Assembly: GCF_946222305.1 (NCBI RefSeq) | Contig: NZ_CAMIHZ010000004.1 | Coordinates: 58,753 to 122,752 of the forward strand | Reading direction: 5' to 3' | Length of the DNA stretch: 64,000 nucleotides | Source: an uncultured Corynebacterium sp. | GTDB taxonomy: Bacteria > Actinomycetota > Actinomycetes > Mycobacteriales > Mycobacteriaceae | Shown here: positions 48,380-58,400 of the stretch, piece after piece | Position numbering within the stretch: the first letter of the stretch is position 1 | Layout of the letters: the number at the start of each line of letters is the position of its first letter | The notes under the pieces: model-generated | Database searches by the model: none | Seen by the model: only the letters and a program-made list of their open reading frames with translations | What the model was told of the DNA's origin: nothing | Made by a program: the position numbers and the translations under genes

Positions 48380-49705
48380 ATGTCAACAAAGTACGACAAC
48401 TCCGCAGCAGACAACTGGGGCTTTGCTACCCGCCAGATTCACGCAGGCCAGTCCGTAGATGCCACGGGCGCACGCAACCTCCCCATCCACTTTTCTTCCT
48501 CCTTCGTGTTCGATTCCGCGGAGCACGCAAAGGAACGCTTCGCGCTAGAGGACCTAGGTCCCGTTTACTCCCGCCTCACCAACCCCACGGTGGAGGTTTT
48601 GGAAAACCGCCTCGCCTCCCTAGAAGGCGGCGTGCACGCCGTCGCTTTTGCTTCCGGTCAGGCTGCTGAAACTGCCGCACTACTCAACTTGGCTCAGGCT
48701 GGTGACCACATTGTTGCATCCCCACGACTCTACGGCGGTACCGAGACCCTACTGCTGGTCACCCTTCCGAAACTGGGTATTACCACCACTTTCGTCGAAG
48801 ATCCCGACGATCCAGAGTCTTGGCAAGCCGCAGTCCAAGACAATACAGTTGCCCTGTACGGTGAGACCTTCGCCAACCCGCAGGCCGATGTTCTGGATAT
48901 CCCCGCCATCGCCGAGGTTGCCCACAAGAACAACGTTCCGCTGATCGTGGATAACACCTTGGCCACCGCAGCCCTGGTCCGCCCACTGGATTTGGGAGCC
49001 GACGTCGTCGTGGCGTCGCTCACGAAGTTCTACACCGGTAACGGCTCAGCACTCGGCGGCATCTTGGTAGACGGTGGCAAATTCGATTGGACCCAGGAAC
49101 GCAACGGCAAGCCCATCTTCCGCGGGTTCGTCACACCCGATCCGGCCTACCACGGCCTCAAGTACGCCGACCTGGGCCCAGCCGCTTTCGGTCTGAAGGC
49201 TCGCGTTGGTTTGCTGCGCGATACCGGCGCGACCTTGTCCGCTTTCAACGCTTGGATTTCTACCCAGGGCCTGGACACCCTTTCCCTGCGTGTGCGCAAG
49301 CACAACGAAAACGCCAAGCAGGTAGCGGAATTTTTGGCTGGTCACGACAAGGTCGCCAAGGTCAACTACGCCGGACTTCCCGAAAGCCCGTGGTACTCCG
49401 TCAAGGAAAAGCTGGGCCTTGAATTCACCGGTGCTGTGCTTTCCTTCGACCTCAACACCGGGGATGCCGATCCGAAGCAGACCGCGTGGAAGTTTATCGA
49501 CTCCCTCAAGCTGCACTCCAACCTGGCCAACGTGGGTGACGTCCGCTCGCTCGTGGTTCACCCCGCAACCACTACCCACTCGCAGTCCACTGAAGAAAAC
49601 CTGCTTAACGCGGGCATTTCCCAGGCTACGGTTCGCCTGTCAGTAGGTATCGAAGACATCGACGACATCATCAGCGATCTGCGCCACGCCTTCGACGTAA
49701 TCTGA
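48380..49705 (+). CDS. metY: O-acetylhomoserine sulfhydrylase
   Basis: PLP enzyme making homocysteine from O-acetylhomoserine and sulfide. The 441-residue protein has the Cys/Met-metabolism motifs YSRLTNPTVEVLENRLASLE, PRLYGGTETLL, VDNTLATAALVRPLDLGAD and the PLP lysine Lys216 in SLTKFYTGNGS; SLVVHPATTTHSQ is near the end. It sits upstream of metX, 26 bases apart, as a methionine operon with McbR-type operators in front. The ribosome-binding site is weak (GAGAT). Confidence 0.96.
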   Translation: MSTKYDNSAADNWGFATRQIHAGQSVDATGARNLPIHFSSSFVFDSAEHAKERFALEDLGPVYSRLTNPTVEVLENRLASLEGGVHAVAFASGQAAETAALLNLAQAGDHIVASPRLYGGTETLLLVTLPKLGITTTFVEDPDDPESWQAAVQDNTVALYGETFANPQADVLDIPAIAEVAHKNNVPLIVDNTLATAALVRPLDLGADVVVASLTKFYTGNGSALGGILVDGGKFDWTQERNGKPIFRGFVTPDPAYHGLKYADLGPAAFGLKARVGLLRDTGATLSAFNAWISTQGLDTLSLRVRKHNENAKQVAEFLAGHDKVAKVNYAGLPESPWYSVKEKLGLEFTGAVLSFDLNTGDADPKQTAWKFIDSLKLHSNLANVGDVRSLVVHPATTTHSQSTEENLLNAGISQATVRLSVGIEDIDDIISDLRHAFDVI

Positions 49706-49731
49706 CGACTCCCCTCCCAGAAAACCTCACC

Positions 49732-50859
49732 ATGCGCTCCGAACTGCTCCCACCCAACGGCGGCTCGTCGGTCATCGAAATCGGCGATGTCGTCACCGAG
49801 GGCGGCGTCACCATTCCTTCGGCTAGGCTGCGGCTCCATGCCTTTTATGATGACGCCAACGATTGCCCCACTACCGCCAGCACTAGACCCATCATTCTCA
49901 TCGAGCACGCCCTGACGGGCGACGGCAATGCGATCGATTGGTGGTCCGATAACGTCGGCCCTGGTAAACCCATCGACACGGAACGCTACCTTGTGTTGTG
50001 CGCCAATGTGCTGGGAGGTTGTCAGGGCTCGACCGGGCCCGCCAGCCTGCATGCGGATGGCAAACCATGGGGTTCACGTTTCCCCGGCTTATCCATTCGC
50101 GACATGGTGCAAGCGGAAAACCAGCTCATGGAGAAGCTGGGCGTCGAGAAAATAGATTCCATGATCGGCGCTTCGATGGGCGGGGCCAGGGTGCTGGAGT
50201 GGACACTCATGTTCCCTGAGAGGGTAACCAGTGCGCTGGCAATTGCCGTCTCGGCTAGAGCCAGTGCGTGGCAGATTGGGATTCAATCCAGCCAGATACG
50301 TTTCATCGAAGCTGACCCCGATTGGCAAGGCGGCGATTACTACGGCACGGGGCGGGAACCCAATGAAGGGATGGGGCAGGCACGCCGCATTGCTCACCTG
50401 ACATATCGCGGCGAACTGGAAGTCGATGAGCGTTTCGGCACGGAACCACAGCGCGGTGAAAATCCGTACGGGCCTTACCGTCGCAGCGACCAGCGCTTCG
50501 CAGTGGAGAGTTATTTGGATCGGCATGCGGACAAGCTCAAGGAGCGTTTCGATGCCGGCAGTTATGTGGTTCTTACCGATGCTCTGAACCGTCACGATGT
50601 GGGGCGTGGCCGTGGCGGCATGAATGCTGCGTTGGGCTCGAGCCAGGTTCCGACGATGGTAGTGGGCGTGGATACGGATATTTTGTACCCGTACCACCAG
50701 CAGGAACACCTTTCGCGCAATCTTGGCGACTTCATTGGGCTGTCCAAAATCACCTCCCCGACGGGTCACGATGGTTTCCTGATTGAATCGCGCCAGATGG
50801 GGCAGGTGCTGAAGAAATTCCTGCAGAAGGCGGAGTTATTGTCCGAGGTTGTGGACTAG
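49732..50859 (+). CDS. metX: Homoserine O-acetyltransferase
   Basis: Activates homoserine with acetyl-CoA, giving the substrate of MetY. The 375-residue alpha/beta-hydrolase fold protein has the nucleophile Ser148 in GASMGGARVLEW, HALTGDGNAIDWW at the oxyanion side and catalytic His346 in PTGHDGFLIE. It follows metY at once and shares its regulation. No in-operon methionine synthase follows. Confidence 0.95.
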   Translation: MRSELLPPNGGSSVIEIGDVVTEGGVTIPSARLRLHAFYDDANDCPTTASTRPIILIEHALTGDGNAIDWWSDNVGPGKPIDTERYLVLCANVLGGCQGSTGPASLHADGKPWGSRFPGLSIRDMVQAENQLMEKLGVEKIDSMIGASMGGARVLEWTLMFPERVTSALAIAVSARASAWQIGIQSSQIRFIEADPDWQGGDYYGTGREPNEGMGQARRIAHLTYRGELEVDERFGTEPQRGENPYGPYRRSDQRFAVESYLDRHADKLKERFDAGSYVVLTDALNRHDVGRGRGGMNAALGSSQVPTMVVGVDTDILYPYHQQEHLSRNLGDFIGLSKITSPTGHDGFLIESRQMGQVLKKFLQKAELLSEVVD

Positions 50860-50955
50860 GGGCTGTTGCCTGTGCTGCCCTAGGGCTGCGGGTGGTCCTG
50901 GGCTAGGGGCTGCTTGTATTCGGCGGTCTCACTGGCGGCTTTTTGTTGGTGCCAG

Positions 50956-51405
50956 CTAGCTTCCTTGCGATTCGACGCCAAACGCAATCAGCATCATTGT
51001 CGCCCCTAGGGAAGCGGAAAAGGCGGAATCGAACTTCCGGGAGCGTACCGCGAGCACGCCGAGGATCTTGGAATCGACTAGCCAGCGCACGACTGCTAAG
51101 TAGATCATCGCGAAGCCAAGGATGAACACACCTCGGCGCCAACGGTTCATGAGAATGAGCCCGAATACCATGATGAGTATCCCCACGAATGCGGACACCA
51201 GCATGCGCTGCACCGCAGCGCTCAGCGGGGAAGGCGGCACCGCCCGGTCGTGTGGATTGGCCAGCAGATTCTCGCGCACGCTGCCGATGCTGGCGTGAGC
51301 AGAGGCGGGGTCCTGCGAGACCTTGCCCTGGGCACGCGGTTCCGCCACGGATACTTTGCGTTTGGCCTGCCCGGTATCGCCTGGCCGGGGAGAGTTGGAC
51401 GGCAT
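50956..51405 (-). CDS. DUF3017 membrane protein
   Basis: A 149-residue protein with about 65 hydrophilic N-terminal residues and three membrane spans. The sequence RRGVFILGFAMIYLAVVRW and the loop LAVRSRKFDSAF match the DUF3017 family, which is typically found next to folD in actinobacteria. It starts one base after the folD stop. Function unknown. Confidence 0.82.
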   Translation of the reverse strand: MPSNSPRPGDTGQAKRKVSVAEPRAQGKVSQDPASAHASIGSVRENLLANPHDRAVPPSPLSAAVQRMLVSAFVGILIMVFGLILMNRWRRGVFILGFAMIYLAVVRWLVDSKILGVLAVRSRKFDSAFSASLGATMMLIAFGVESQGS

Positions 51406-51406
51406 G

Positions 51407-52261
51407 CTACTTCGCGAGCTGTTCAGCGCGCTCCACGACGTTGCGGACGAGGAAAGCGCGCGTCAATGGCCCCACGCCACCTGGGTTTGGGGAAACGGCA
51501 CCGGCAACGTCCCACACGTCTGGGTGCACATCGCCAGCTAGTTTGCCGTCCTCGCCGCGGGAAACGCCCACATCCAAGATGGCCGCACCCGGCTTGACCA
51601 TATCGGCAGTCAGCATGTGAGGCACACCAGCTGCCGCCACGATGACGTCAGCATTCACGGTCTCCGCCTTCAAGTCCTTGGTTCCGGTGTGGCACAAAGT
51701 GACGGTGGAATTCTCACTTCGACGGGTCAGCATCAATCCGATGGGGCGGCCCACAGTCACACCGCGACCAATCACGACGACCTTGGCGCCGTTGAGTTCC
51801 ACGTCGAAGCGGCGCAACAGCGAAATCGCACCGTTCGGGGTGCATGGCAGTGGGGCGGGCTCGTTGAGAACCAGCTTGCCCAAGTTCACTGGGTGCAGGC
51901 CGTCGGCATCCTTGGCGGGATCGATGCGCTCCAGCACCGCGTTTTCATCCAGGTGTTTCGGCAACGGCAGCTGCACGATGTACCCGGTGCAGGCATCGTC
52001 GGCGTTTAGCTCGTCGATCACCGAGTTGAGCTCTTCTTGAGACACATCGGCCGGCAGATCGCGGCGGATGGAGTTCACACCGATCTGCTCGCAGTCCTTG
52101 TGCTTCATCCGCACGTAGGAGTGGCTCGCTGGGTCATCCCCCACCAGCACAGTCGCCAGTCCAGGGGTAATGCCCTTATCCTTGAGCACCTTTACCCGCT
52201 CGGCGAGGTCGGCGAAGATTTCATCGCGGTACAGTTTTCCGTCCAGTTTCGTTGCAGCCAT
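51407..52261 (-). CDS. folD: Bifunctional methylenetetrahydrofolate dehydrogenase/cyclohydrolase
   Basis: Interconverts 5,10-methylene- and 10-formyl-tetrahydrofolate, supplying one-carbon units for purines and methionine. The 284-residue protein has [15 protein letters not shown] with the catalytic Lys, [22 protein letters not shown] and the NADP loop [14 protein letters not shown]. The ATG lies seven bases after a minus-strand AATAAT element. Confidence 0.96.
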   Translation of the reverse strand: MAATKLDGKLYRDEIFADLAERVKVLKDKGITPGLATVLVGDDPASHSYVRMKHKDCEQIGVNSIRRDLPADVSQEELNSVIDELNADDACTGYIVQLPLPKHLDENAVLERIDPAKDADGLHPVNLGKLVLNEPAPLPCTPNGAISLLRRFDVELNGAKVVVIGRGVTVGRPIGLMLTRRSENSTVTLCHTGTKDLKAETVNADVIVAAAGVPHMLTADMVKPGAAILDVGVSRGEDGKLAGDVHPDVWDVAGAVSPNPGGVGPLTRAFLVRNVVERAEQLAK

Positions 52262-52368
52262 GGTTTTGATTATTCCATTTCTGCCCCATCAAGCCACCTC
52301 TACCCCTTTGCTGGCTGATTCCGCCCCTTGGCAGGCTGTTTTCGTTTTACTCTTCGACGCCAACCTGC

Positions 52369-53070
52369 CTAACCGCGTTTATTCCTATCCCGGTACGCCT
52401 GGGCATGTGTACGAGCTGCACAGTTGGTGCCCTCGCAGAATTTCCGAGACATATTCTTGGATAAATCGACCAAGTAGCGCTCGCACCCGGGGCGTGCGCA
52501 GCGTTTGAATCTGCCAACCCCGCCCTGCGGGAGAAAACCCAGCAGCCCCAGCCCGGCTTCCATGCGCAGTCGGGAAACAGCATCCGTATTATCCGCCTCC
52601 CAGTCGATGTGCCAATCCAGGTCGTCATGGCGGCTGAGGTAGGGGCGAACGCTGAGCACCGAGATCAATGTATTGGTCCCCTCGACCGCGCTTTCCATGT
52701 CGTCCGCATCGACAATGCCGCGCAGCTCTGCGCGCAGCGCTTTGATGTCGCGGACCACGTTGCGACCAGTATCCACGCTTCCCTTTCCGATGCGGAACAC
52801 GCAGTGATCAGCGATGAATTGCTCCAACCATTCTGGGGATTCCACAACGTCGTACAGTGCGATAGTTCCTAGGCACTGACGTGTAGTCCCCGAACGTTGA
52901 CCCGTGGTGCCTTGGCGCCCAGTGTCACACAGTCTTTCCTCACCACCCGGTTGGGCCCCATATGGCTGTTGCTCACCGCGCGACTGGTTCGCACCCGCGA
53001 TCTGTGGATCGGTGTTGACCAGATCCATGATCAAGGCCATACGGGGCGCGACGTCATGAGTAAAAGTCAT
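52369..53070 (-). CDS. CGNR-type zinc-finger regulator with variant motif
   Basis: A 233-residue probable DNA-binding regulator. The N-terminal part resembles the stress-response (ABATE) ligand domain, with ALIMDLVNT at the start. The C-terminal finger has ligands spaced C-x4-C (RCARPGC) and C-x4-C (KFCEGTNC), but the family's CGNR is CAAR here; the final basic helix (THAQAYRDRNKRG) is kept. The ATG follows TAAGGT by six bases. The gene is divergent from an MFS carrier, a likely target. Confidence 0.78.
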   Translation of the reverse strand: MTFTHDVAPRMALIMDLVNTDPQIAGANQSRGEQQPYGAQPGGEERLCDTGRQGTTGQRSGTTRQCLGTIALYDVVESPEWLEQFIADHCVFRIGKGSVDTGRNVVRDIKALRAELRGIVDADDMESAVEGTNTLISVLSVRPYLSRHDDLDWHIDWEADNTDAVSRLRMEAGLGLLGFLPQGGVGRFKRCARPGCERYLVDLSKNMSRKFCEGTNCAARTHAQAYRDRNKRG

Positions 53071-53153
53071 GTTGACACCTTATCGAACCCCGTGTTTCAA
53101 TATCCCCTCGTCATTAGTAAAGGTAGTTTTTGATACTCACGCATAGGCTCTGA

Positions 53154-54497
53154 ATGAAATCTTCTGCACACCAGAACTCAGCCTCGTCAGCCGAGGCCAC
53201 CCCGATGGAATTGACCACCGAGGGCGTCGAAGAAGTACAACCCCACCAAGACGACCAGAAACCCACCGATAGCACTGGGAAGCGACGGGCACGCCCCGGA
53301 ATGATCGTGGCGATCCTCGCGGTTCTCGCGGTCGGGCTAAATCTGCGACCAGGCATCACCGGTGTGGCTTTTGTGCTGCCGGGAATCACGGAGGACTTCC
53401 ACCTCGGCTCCACAGCCGCCGGCTCACTCACCACGGTGCCGATTTTGGCATTCGTGTTACTGTCTTCGTCCGCGCCGAAGTGGGGCCACAAATTCGGCGT
53501 GGCCCGCTGCATCATGGTGTCGCTATTCGTGCTGCTGGTTGGATTCGCCCTGCGCTTGGTGCCTTCCGTGCCCGCATTGTACATCGGCATGGCGATCGTC
53601 GGTGTGGCGATCACGATCGGTAATGTGCTGCTGCCTACCTATATCAAGCACGCCTACCACCACAAGGCCGGTATTCTCACGGCTGTTTACACCGTCTCGC
53701 TGTTTTTGGGGCCACTGTTGGCTGCCATCGGCACTATTCCCCTGACGAATGCATTGGGTTCGTGGCGCTGGGGGCTATTCGCATGGGCTGCCCTAGCCAT
53801 CGTCGCGATCCCACTGTGGTTTCCACACATGCTGGCCGACGGCAACGGAATGCGCGGTGAAGGCGCAAAGCATCCATCCAGCCGCCCACTGTGGTCCAGC
53901 CCCATCACGTGGGCGGTCACCGCGTACTTCGCCATTTTGTCGGTGCTGTTTTACACCGTTTCCGCATGGCTACCGACCATCCTGACGGATCGTGGCATTG
54001 CCTTAGAGCGTGGCTCCAGCATGCTGGCGATCATTAACTTAACGGCCATTCCATTCGCGTTGTTTGTCGCTTTGCGCGTGCACAATAGTGGTTCCCAGCG
54101 GTGGGCAACCGTTACCGGTTCCGTGCTCTTGGCCGGCGGTGTTGTCGGCATGGCTATCGCTCCCACCAGCACGATCGTGGTGTGGGCCGTCTTGTTCGGC
54201 ATGGGCAATGGCGTAGCCACGGGTGTGGGCTTTTCGCTGCCACTGCTGCGCTCGGCTAACGGCCCAACCACCGCCACCTTGGCCGCGCTGTCGCAGACCG
54301 TGGGATACGCACTATCTGCGCTGGGGCCAATCATGGCGGGGTTCCTGCACGATCAGACCGGCAACTGGATCGTGGTGTTGTGGGTTCTGTTTGGAATGCT
54401 CGTTATCCAGGGCATCGCGGGCATGATCGCCGGAAAGAACGTCTCACTAGACATCGTGGAGGCCACGCACGATGATCAACCTCACACTACTTCATAA
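53154..54497 (+). CDS. CynX/NimT-family MFS transporter
   Basis: A 447-residue carrier with twelve spans after about 50 hydrophilic residues. GLNLRPGITGVAFVLPGI is characteristic of the CynX/NimT (cyanate or 2-nitroimidazole) group, and PLLRSANGPTTATLAALSQTVGY is a conserved segment of the second half. It is divergent from the CGNR-type regulator, 83 bases between ATGs. Substrate not known; drug-like anions are suggested by family. Confidence 0.87.
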   Translation: MKSSAHQNSASSAEATPMELTTEGVEEVQPHQDDQKPTDSTGKRRARPGMIVAILAVLAVGLNLRPGITGVAFVLPGITEDFHLGSTAAGSLTTVPILAFVLLSSSAPKWGHKFGVARCIMVSLFVLLVGFALRLVPSVPALYIGMAIVGVAITIGNVLLPTYIKHAYHHKAGILTAVYTVSLFLGPLLAAIGTIPLTNALGSWRWGLFAWAALAIVAIPLWFPHMLADGNGMRGEGAKHPSSRPLWSSPITWAVTAYFAILSVLFYTVSAWLPTILTDRGIALERGSSMLAIINLTAIPFALFVALRVHNSGSQRWATVTGSVLLAGGVVGMAIAPTSTIVVWAVLFGMGNGVATGVGFSLPLLRSANGPTTATLAALSQTVGYALSALGPIMAGFLHDQTGNWIVVLWVLFGMLVIQGIAGMIAGKNVSLDIVEATHDDQPHTTS

Positions 54498-54543
54498 AAC
54501 AACGAGATCTTCACTGCTGCCCGCCCGAGGACCCTTTCCCTGA

Positions 54544-55083
54544 TCACTGCCCTCCCGGGAATCCCATCTGCCGCCACGCTTCGTACGCCGCCACCGCCGC
54601 CGCGTTGGACAGGTTCATGCTCCTGCGCCCCGGCAGCATCGGAATACGTACCCATTCGGTCACGCGAGGGTCATTAAGCACGTCGTCATCCAACCCCGTT
54701 GGCTCCGGGCCAAACATCAATACATCTCCCGGTTGGTACGCCACGTCTGTAAACCACTTCTGCCCCTTCGTGGTGAAAGCGAAAACTCGGCTGGGTGACG
54801 TGCCCGGGGAGCTGGTGGCGTCGAATAAAGAGGCCGAAGGCCTAGCTGCAGCACCGCAAAGAGAATCGAAAGCGTCCCACACCGAATCGTGCAACCGCAC
54901 GTCGGCAAGATCGTGGTAATCCAACCCGGCGCGGCGCACATGCTTTTCCTCGAAGTTAAATCCTAAAGGCCCCGCGAGGTGCAGTGTTGCCCCAGTTCCC
55001 GCGCACATGCGAATCGCGTTACCAGTGTTCGGCGGGATCTGCGGACGGTCGAAAAGCACATGCAAACCGCTGTTTTTACTCAT
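54544..55083 (-). CDS. trmL: tRNA (cytidine(34)-2'-O)-methyltransferase
   Basis: SPOUT methyltransferase modifying the wobble base of some leucine tRNAs. The 179-residue protein has the family motifs RPQIPPNTGNAIRMCA, LMFGPEPTGL and IPMLPGRRSMNLSNAAAVAAYE. It is longer than the E. coli enzyme (157) owing to an insertion around residues 75-95. It is convergent with the MFS gene. Confidence 0.92.
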   Translation of the reverse strand: MSKNSGLHVLFDRPQIPPNTGNAIRMCAGTGATLHLAGPLGFNFEEKHVRRAGLDYHDLADVRLHDSVWDAFDSLCGAAARPSASLFDATSSPGTSPSRVFAFTTKGQKWFTDVAYQPGDVLMFGPEPTGLDDDVLNDPRVTEWVRIPMLPGRRSMNLSNAAAVAAYEAWRQMGFPGGQ

Positions 55084-55187
55084 GGGGAACCTCTCGATTC
55101 ACGGGGTGAAATCTCATTTGGCTAATAGAAAGCTAAAGCAAATACCTAGCAAAACTGAGTTAGATGGTTTTGTGTAAAACGGTAGCC

Positions 55188-56462
55188 ATGACTGATTCAC
55201 AATCACGTGCCCACCGCGCCCACGACGTCGTTTTGTTCGGCGCCACGGGATTCGTCGGAAAGCTTACCGCCATCTACCTTGCAGATAACGCACCGGCTGG
55301 TACACGCATCGCCCTGGCTGGCCGCAACCGAGACAAGCTGGAAACCCTACGGACAGAAATAGCCACCACACACCCGGCGGCTACAGATTTCCCGCTGGTT
55401 ATCGCCGATTCCAAGGATGACGAATCGCTGCGCGCCATGGCCGAATCCACCCGAGTGGTGATCAGCACCGTCGGCCCTTACCTGCGCTTCGGCGAGAAAT
55501 TGACGGCTGCGTGTGCTGCGGCCAGTACTCACTATGTCGACTTGTGCGGCGAAACTTTGTTCATGCGTCAGACCATCGACAATCATAACGCCACCGCCCA
55601 GGCCACGGGCGCTCGCATCGTGCAACCATGCGGCTTCGATTCCGTGCCATCCGATATCGGAATGTTGCTGTTGCACGAGGAGGCCAAGAAGCACTCGCCT
55701 TCTTCTCTTAACGACGCCACGATGATCGTGAAAATGAAAGGTGGGTTGTCGGGCGGCACCATCGACTCCATCCGCAACCAGTTCAGTGAGGTCGATAAGT
55801 ACCCAGAGCTGGGCAAGGTTATCGCCGATCCCTACACGCTCTCCCCTGACCGGGCGGCGGAGCCAGACCTCGGGAAGCAGCCCGATCATGGTTTCCTAGC
55901 CTTGGATGAGTACGGGCAGGAAGGCGCATTCGCTGGCCCCTTCGTCATGGCCAGCTGCAACACCCGCGTAGTACGCCGTTCCAATGCCCTATTGGGTTAT
56001 GCCTACGGCCCGCACACCCGCTACCGCGAGTTCCTCTACACGGGCAAGGGGCTCAAAGGTCGGGCTATGAGCTACGCCATGGGCGCTGGTTTGGGGGTCG
56101 GCATCAAGATCATCCAGAACGAGAAACTGCGCCCGAAGCTATCGAAGTGGATTCCCGAGCCAGGTGAAGGCCCAAGCGAAGAATCCCGTGAAAACGGTTT
56201 CTTCCGGACCACCCACTTCGGCACGTTGAGCGACGGCAAGCGGATTAGTTCCACCATGGAGATGCAGGCGGACCCGGGGTACAAGGGCACATCCTTGCTT
56301 TTAGGGGAGGCCGCGCTCACTCTCGCCCTGCATGAAAATGAACTACCGAAGGTGGCCGGCAGCGAAACCGGCGGTGGCGTGTTAACTCCGGCCACCGGCC
56401 TGGGCCTGCCCTACGTGGAACGGCTGCGCGCAGCTGGGGTGAAGTTCAGCACAACTAGCTAG
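55188..56462 (+). CDS. Saccharopine dehydrogenase-like trans-acting enoyl reductase
   Basis: A 424-residue NAD(P)-binding oxidoreductase. The N-terminal Rossmann loop reads VVLFGATGFVGKL, followed by IALAGRNRDKL, and CGFDSVPSDIG is typical of the mycobacterial trans-acting enoyl reductase group used in lipid synthesis. ATG 55188 lies seven bases after TAAAAC; eight further codons are open upstream. A lipid role is inferred from family only. Confidence 0.87.
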   Translation: MTDSQSRAHRAHDVVLFGATGFVGKLTAIYLADNAPAGTRIALAGRNRDKLETLRTEIATTHPAATDFPLVIADSKDDESLRAMAESTRVVISTVGPYLRFGEKLTAACAAASTHYVDLCGETLFMRQTIDNHNATAQATGARIVQPCGFDSVPSDIGMLLLHEEAKKHSPSSLNDATMIVKMKGGLSGGTIDSIRNQFSEVDKYPELGKVIADPYTLSPDRAAEPDLGKQPDHGFLALDEYGQEGAFAGPFVMASCNTRVVRRSNALLGYAYGPHTRYREFLYTGKGLKGRAMSYAMGAGLGVGIKIIQNEKLRPKLSKWIPEPGEGPSEESRENGFFRTTHFGTLSDGKRISSTMEMQADPGYKGTSLLLGEAALTLALHENELPKVAGSETGGGVLTPATGLGLPYVERLRAAGVKFSTTS

Positions 56463-56534
56463 TCCGTGTGGCGTTCGATCAGTCAGGCTAGTGCCTAGCG
56501 AATCCATGCTGTGCTTGGCTGGCCTGCGCTTCGG

Positions 56535-58388
56535 TTAGCTAGCCCGTGCTGCGGTGATCCTCTCGATGAACTCCAGCATCTTGTCGCCAATGAGTTGACG
56601 CGATTTGGGCTTGACGAACTGGTGGCCCTCCCCTGGTACCACGAGGAATTCCGGGGAGTGGCCCGACTGCAACAATGCTTCGTACAGTTGCTGGGATTCG
56701 TCGAGGGGAACGTTCGTATCGTTTTCCCCGTGGATGAAAAACACAGGTGTGGTGATCTGTTCCGCCTTGTGCAGTGGGGATATCTCCAGCAACAACTCAG
56801 CATCGTGCATGGGATAGCCGTATTTCGGCGAAGCCGCAGATGCCAACCAGGGCTCCGTAGATTCGTAGTAGGTTTCGAAACTCGTCATACCGCAGGCATC
56901 AATAACACCGGCGAACAGTTCTGGGTAGCGGGAGGCGGTGAGTACCGCAAGGTAACCGCCATAGCTTCGACCCCCCACAAATACGTAGCCGGGTTGGGCG
57001 AGGTTGGCGTCAAGCAAAAAAGACACCGTATCAGCGACGTCATCCATGGCAGCGAAGCGACCGTAGCGATCGTCGGCATGGGAAAAAGCGCGACCATGAC
57101 CCTTACTGCCGCGGATATTAGGGGTGAAGACGGTGATTCCCGCGTCGACGAGCTGGGACAAAATGTCGTGGTTGACGGGACGAGATTGGCCTTCCGGGCC
57201 ACCGTGCAGGTGAACATACACCGGACGTGGGGTATCGGCGGACTCCACATCCGGGTCTTGTATGAGGTGTTCTTCATCCGGCATATACAGCCAACCGGAC
57301 AGCTCCAACCCATCGCGGGCGACGTAGTGCACCAATTCCGGCAGGGGCAAGCGTCCCGCGCGACTGCGCTCTTCCAAGCGGGCGGAGCGATCTGGGTCGA
57401 GTGGCTCCACGCGACCGGCCTCAAGCTGCAAGATCTCTACGGTCGGTGGCAGGTTGGGGCCTTCGACCGTCAGCGCCAGCATCTGCCCATCGTCGGTGAT
57501 GGACAGGCCGAAAGCGACCATGCCGGGCAGTTCCACAGTGCGGCGCACCTGCACGCGCTGTTCATCGCCGAGGGCCAGGACTTCCAGGCTGGAGACTCCG
57601 TCGTGGTTCCACAGCACCGCTGCGGTGGTGAGGTCTTCGCTGATGACGAATTCGTCGACATCGGATTCCGGGGCGCTGATGAGGTCTTCTTGTTCAAGAC
57701 AGCGCGGCCGGCCAGTTTCGGGGTCGACTTCCACCACGAGGCGCAGGATGCGGCGGCGCTCTGCACTGTGATCCGTGGCCACCAACACCACGATGCGGTT
57801 ATCCCCAAGCGGCAGGATATGGCCGTCCTCGGTATTCGCGCCCGGTTGTGGGCTGAGCAAAGGCATCCACCGGCCTTCGGGCGTGACGAGCAGCAGTTCG
57901 CGGTTACCTCGCGGCCCCACCCGCATCAGGCAGAACCCGGCTTCACTGGACACCAGCACGGCATCGCTGCGTCTATCCATAACCAGGTAGCGAGAGTTTT
58001 CCGGATCCACCAAACGGGCTTCGGACACGCCATCGGCAGCCACCGCGTCCATCGCCAGGTGGGTGCCGTCCCACTCGACGAGCGTTGTCTTGGCATCGTA
58101 GCTATTGCGCAGTGGGGTCGCGCCCGAGACCGCCGGATCCGTGGACACGGTAAAGGTCTCCAGCCTCTCGGAGCCCTTGGGGGATACTTCACAAGCAATC
58201 CATTTACCATTCGGGCTGTGCAGAACGCGGGTCACCGGACCTTCTACCGGCAACTGCACGGGGCGTTCTTCGCCGAATTCCCCGTTTTCCAAAGCAGCTT
58301 GAACGGCGTAGGGGTAACCGCCGTCGCGGACGATATAAGCAATGGCGTTGCCCGCCGGAGCGATCGAAGGTCTGGTGGTATGGCGCAT
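56535..58388 (-). CDS. S9 family prolyl oligopeptidase-like peptidase
   Basis: A 617-residue cytosolic serine peptidase. The first 370 residues have a beta-propeller-like repeat pattern; the C-terminal alpha/beta-hydrolase domain has the nucleophile in GGRSYGGYLAVL, the Asp in HGENDTNVP and the His in GEGHQF, with HGGPEGQSRP at the oxyanion side. Acylaminoacyl or oligopeptide substrates are usual. A -10-like TAAAAT lies nine bases before the ATG, inside the end of the preceding kinase gene. Confidence 0.9.
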   Translation of the reverse strand: MRHTTRPSIAPAGNAIAYIVRDGGYPYAVQAALENGEFGEERPVQLPVEGPVTRVLHSPNGKWIACEVSPKGSERLETFTVSTDPAVSGATPLRNSYDAKTTLVEWDGTHLAMDAVAADGVSEARLVDPENSRYLVMDRRSDAVLVSSEAGFCLMRVGPRGNRELLLVTPEGRWMPLLSPQPGANTEDGHILPLGDNRIVVLVATDHSAERRRILRLVVEVDPETGRPRCLEQEDLISAPESDVDEFVISEDLTTAAVLWNHDGVSSLEVLALGDEQRVQVRRTVELPGMVAFGLSITDDGQMLALTVEGPNLPPTVEILQLEAGRVEPLDPDRSARLEERSRAGRLPLPELVHYVARDGLELSGWLYMPDEEHLIQDPDVESADTPRPVYVHLHGGPEGQSRPVNHDILSQLVDAGITVFTPNIRGSKGHGRAFSHADDRYGRFAAMDDVADTVSFLLDANLAQPGYVFVGGRSYGGYLAVLTASRYPELFAGVIDACGMTSFETYYESTEPWLASAASPKYGYPMHDAELLLEISPLHKAEQITTPVFFIHGENDTNVPLDESQQLYEALLQSGHSPEFLVVPGEGHQFVKPKSRQLIGDKMLEFIERITAARAS

Positions 58389-58400
58389 GACTGCGTTATT

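Noticed and set aside
48238..48669. TTG-initiated plus-strand frame overlapping metY
   Set aside because: Most of it lies inside metY in another frame and turns into Arg-rich nonsense typical of shadow translation.
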